From positions 1 through 5,348 of the forward strand of contig CAINVI010000385.1 in the NCBI GenBank assembly GCA_903854075.1: DNA of 5,348 nucleotides. Reading direction: 5' to 3'. Each line of letters begins with the position of its first letter. Within the stretch, counting starts at the first letter, position 1. The stretch comes from Candidatus Pollutiaquabacter sp. GTDB taxonomy: Bacteria > Bacteroidota > Bacteroidia > AKYH767-A > 2013-40CM-41-45. The notes beneath the pieces were generated by a model. That model was given only the letters and a program-made list of their open reading frames with translations, was not told the origin of the DNA and ran no database searches. A program made the position numbers and the translations under genes. This document shows positions 5,080-5,348 of this stretch, piece after piece.

Positions 5080-5348
5080 CTGACGGGCACGAAGTGTGCC
5101 CGGCCACGCTCCCCGCGATGGACACCTTCTTTCGTGGGCGACCTCACCTGCGATCAACCGGGACGCGTAGTGGACAAGGCGGAACGTGTTTTTTGCGGGA
5201 TCGGCGCCCGCGTCCCGCGTCGATTGAGCCATACATGAAAATCCTACAGCGACCAGTTCTTTTAACGCTGTGCTCACCGCCGGCGCACGACGGTCGCGCA
5301 AGGCCCATATGACGCCGATCGTCGCCTCAAGGGGCGGCAATTCGCCCA
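5071..5348 (-). CDS. C-terminal fragment resembling a LysR-type transcriptional regulator (5' end beyond the window; foreign high-GC segment)
   Basis: On the minus strand the frame is open from the window edge (GELPPLEATIGVIWALRDRR, then APAVSTALKELVAVGF) to a TAG at 5073-5071. The pattern of a Pro-rich turn, a strand of type TIGVIW, an R..R linker and a helix PAV..AL.ELV is that of the end of the LysR substrate-binding domain. The frame then runs about 55 residues further (FSCMAQSTRD to RARQLQ), longer than a normal LysR tail. That part may be read-through past a damaged end, or non-coding GC-rich sequence without a stop. Codon use is strongly GC-biased, unlike every other gene in the window. 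The DNA-binding domain is not visible. The start-like TTG at 5340 is not the true start. The family call is by pattern only. Confidence 0.4.
   Translation of the reverse strand, partial: GELPPLEATIGVIWALRDRRAPAVSTALKELVAVGFSCMAQSTRDAGADPAKNTFRLVHYASRLIAGEVAHERRCPSRGAWPGTLRARQLQ
5084..5102. repeat. GC-rich inverted repeat (7-bp stem, 5-nt loop)
   Basis: CGGGCAC (5084-5090) and GTGCCCG (5096-5102) are perfect inverted repeats around GAAGT. The hairpin lies within the high-GC tail, next to the 3' end of the LysR-like frame. No T-run follows on either strand. It could be part of a foreign terminator or intergenic repeat, but nothing else supports a function. Confidence 0.4.
5195..5218. repeat. 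GC-rich inverted repeat beside a T6 run
   Basis: GCGGGA (5195-5200) and TCCCGC (5213-5218) form a perfect 6-bp stem over a 12-nt GC-rich interior that contains GGCGCC. The T6 run at 5189-5194 precedes the hairpin on the plus strand and reads as A6 after it on the minus strand, so the order is wrong for an intrinsic terminator on either strand. It falls in the unusually long tail of the LysR-like frame. Confidence 0.35.

Noticed and set aside
5225..5263. Plus-strand stretch starting GAGCC and ending GTTCT, reminiscent of group II intron domain V
   Set aside because: The flanks do not pair beyond the first four bases, so the conserved 34-nt hairpin cannot form, and the region is explained as LysR coding on the other strand.
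5007..5312. Plus-strand frame of about 100 codons in the high-GC tail
   Set aside because: It begins inside the CoA-transferase, crosses the composition break, and reads as low-complexity Arg/Pro-rich sequence typical of a shadow frame.

Overview
The window reads as an ordinary chromosomal stretch of a Bacteroidetes (Bacteroidota) genome, with a foreign-looking, high-GC tail over the last ~290 bases. The assignment rests on three things. The regulator has the Crp/Fnr subtype common in that phylum. Most starts lack a strong Shine-Dalgarno. A promoter element of the Bacteroidetes -7 type (TAnnTTTG) precedes the rhodanese operon. Both window ends cut through genes, so this may be a whole short contig.

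Layout. (1) 1-910, plus strand: C-terminal half of a sensor histidine kinase, then a stand-alone CheY-like receiver 7 bp later, probably a two-component pair. (2) 974-1582: a Crp/Fnr-family transcription factor with an FNR-like recognition helix. (3) 1658-2541: a tight three-gene operon of two single-domain rhodaneses and a thioredoxin. Its promoter region carries a -7 element and an FNR-like imperfect palindrome, so the upstream regulator plausibly controls it. Together these genes look like a small sulfane-sulfur/persulfide handling module: rhodaneses carry the persulfide on cysteine and thioredoxin can reduce it. (4) 2622-3095, minus strand: a small secreted or outer-membrane beta-barrel-like protein of unknown function, convergent with thioredoxin. 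(5) 3278-4207: a secreted esterase of the esterase D/enterochelin-esterase type, divergent from the barrel gene. (6) 4216 to about 5055: the N-terminal two thirds of an acetyl-CoA hydrolase/CoA-transferase (4-hydroxybutyrate CoA-transferase type), 8 bp after the esterase.

At about 5050-5075 the CoA-transferase homology stops abruptly and GC rises to about 62% (hand count, 5061-5340). The remaining sequence holds, on the minus strand, what looks like the C-terminus of a LysR-type regulator from a high-GC organism. A chimeric assembly joint is the simplest explanation; a real insertion or rearrangement is the alternative.

I did not find a convincing undescribed system, CRISPR array, RNA gene or insertion sequence. 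The points most worth checking are the FNR-like site in front of the rhodanese-thioredoxin operon, the cysteine cluster in its putative regulator, and the composition break at the 3' end.
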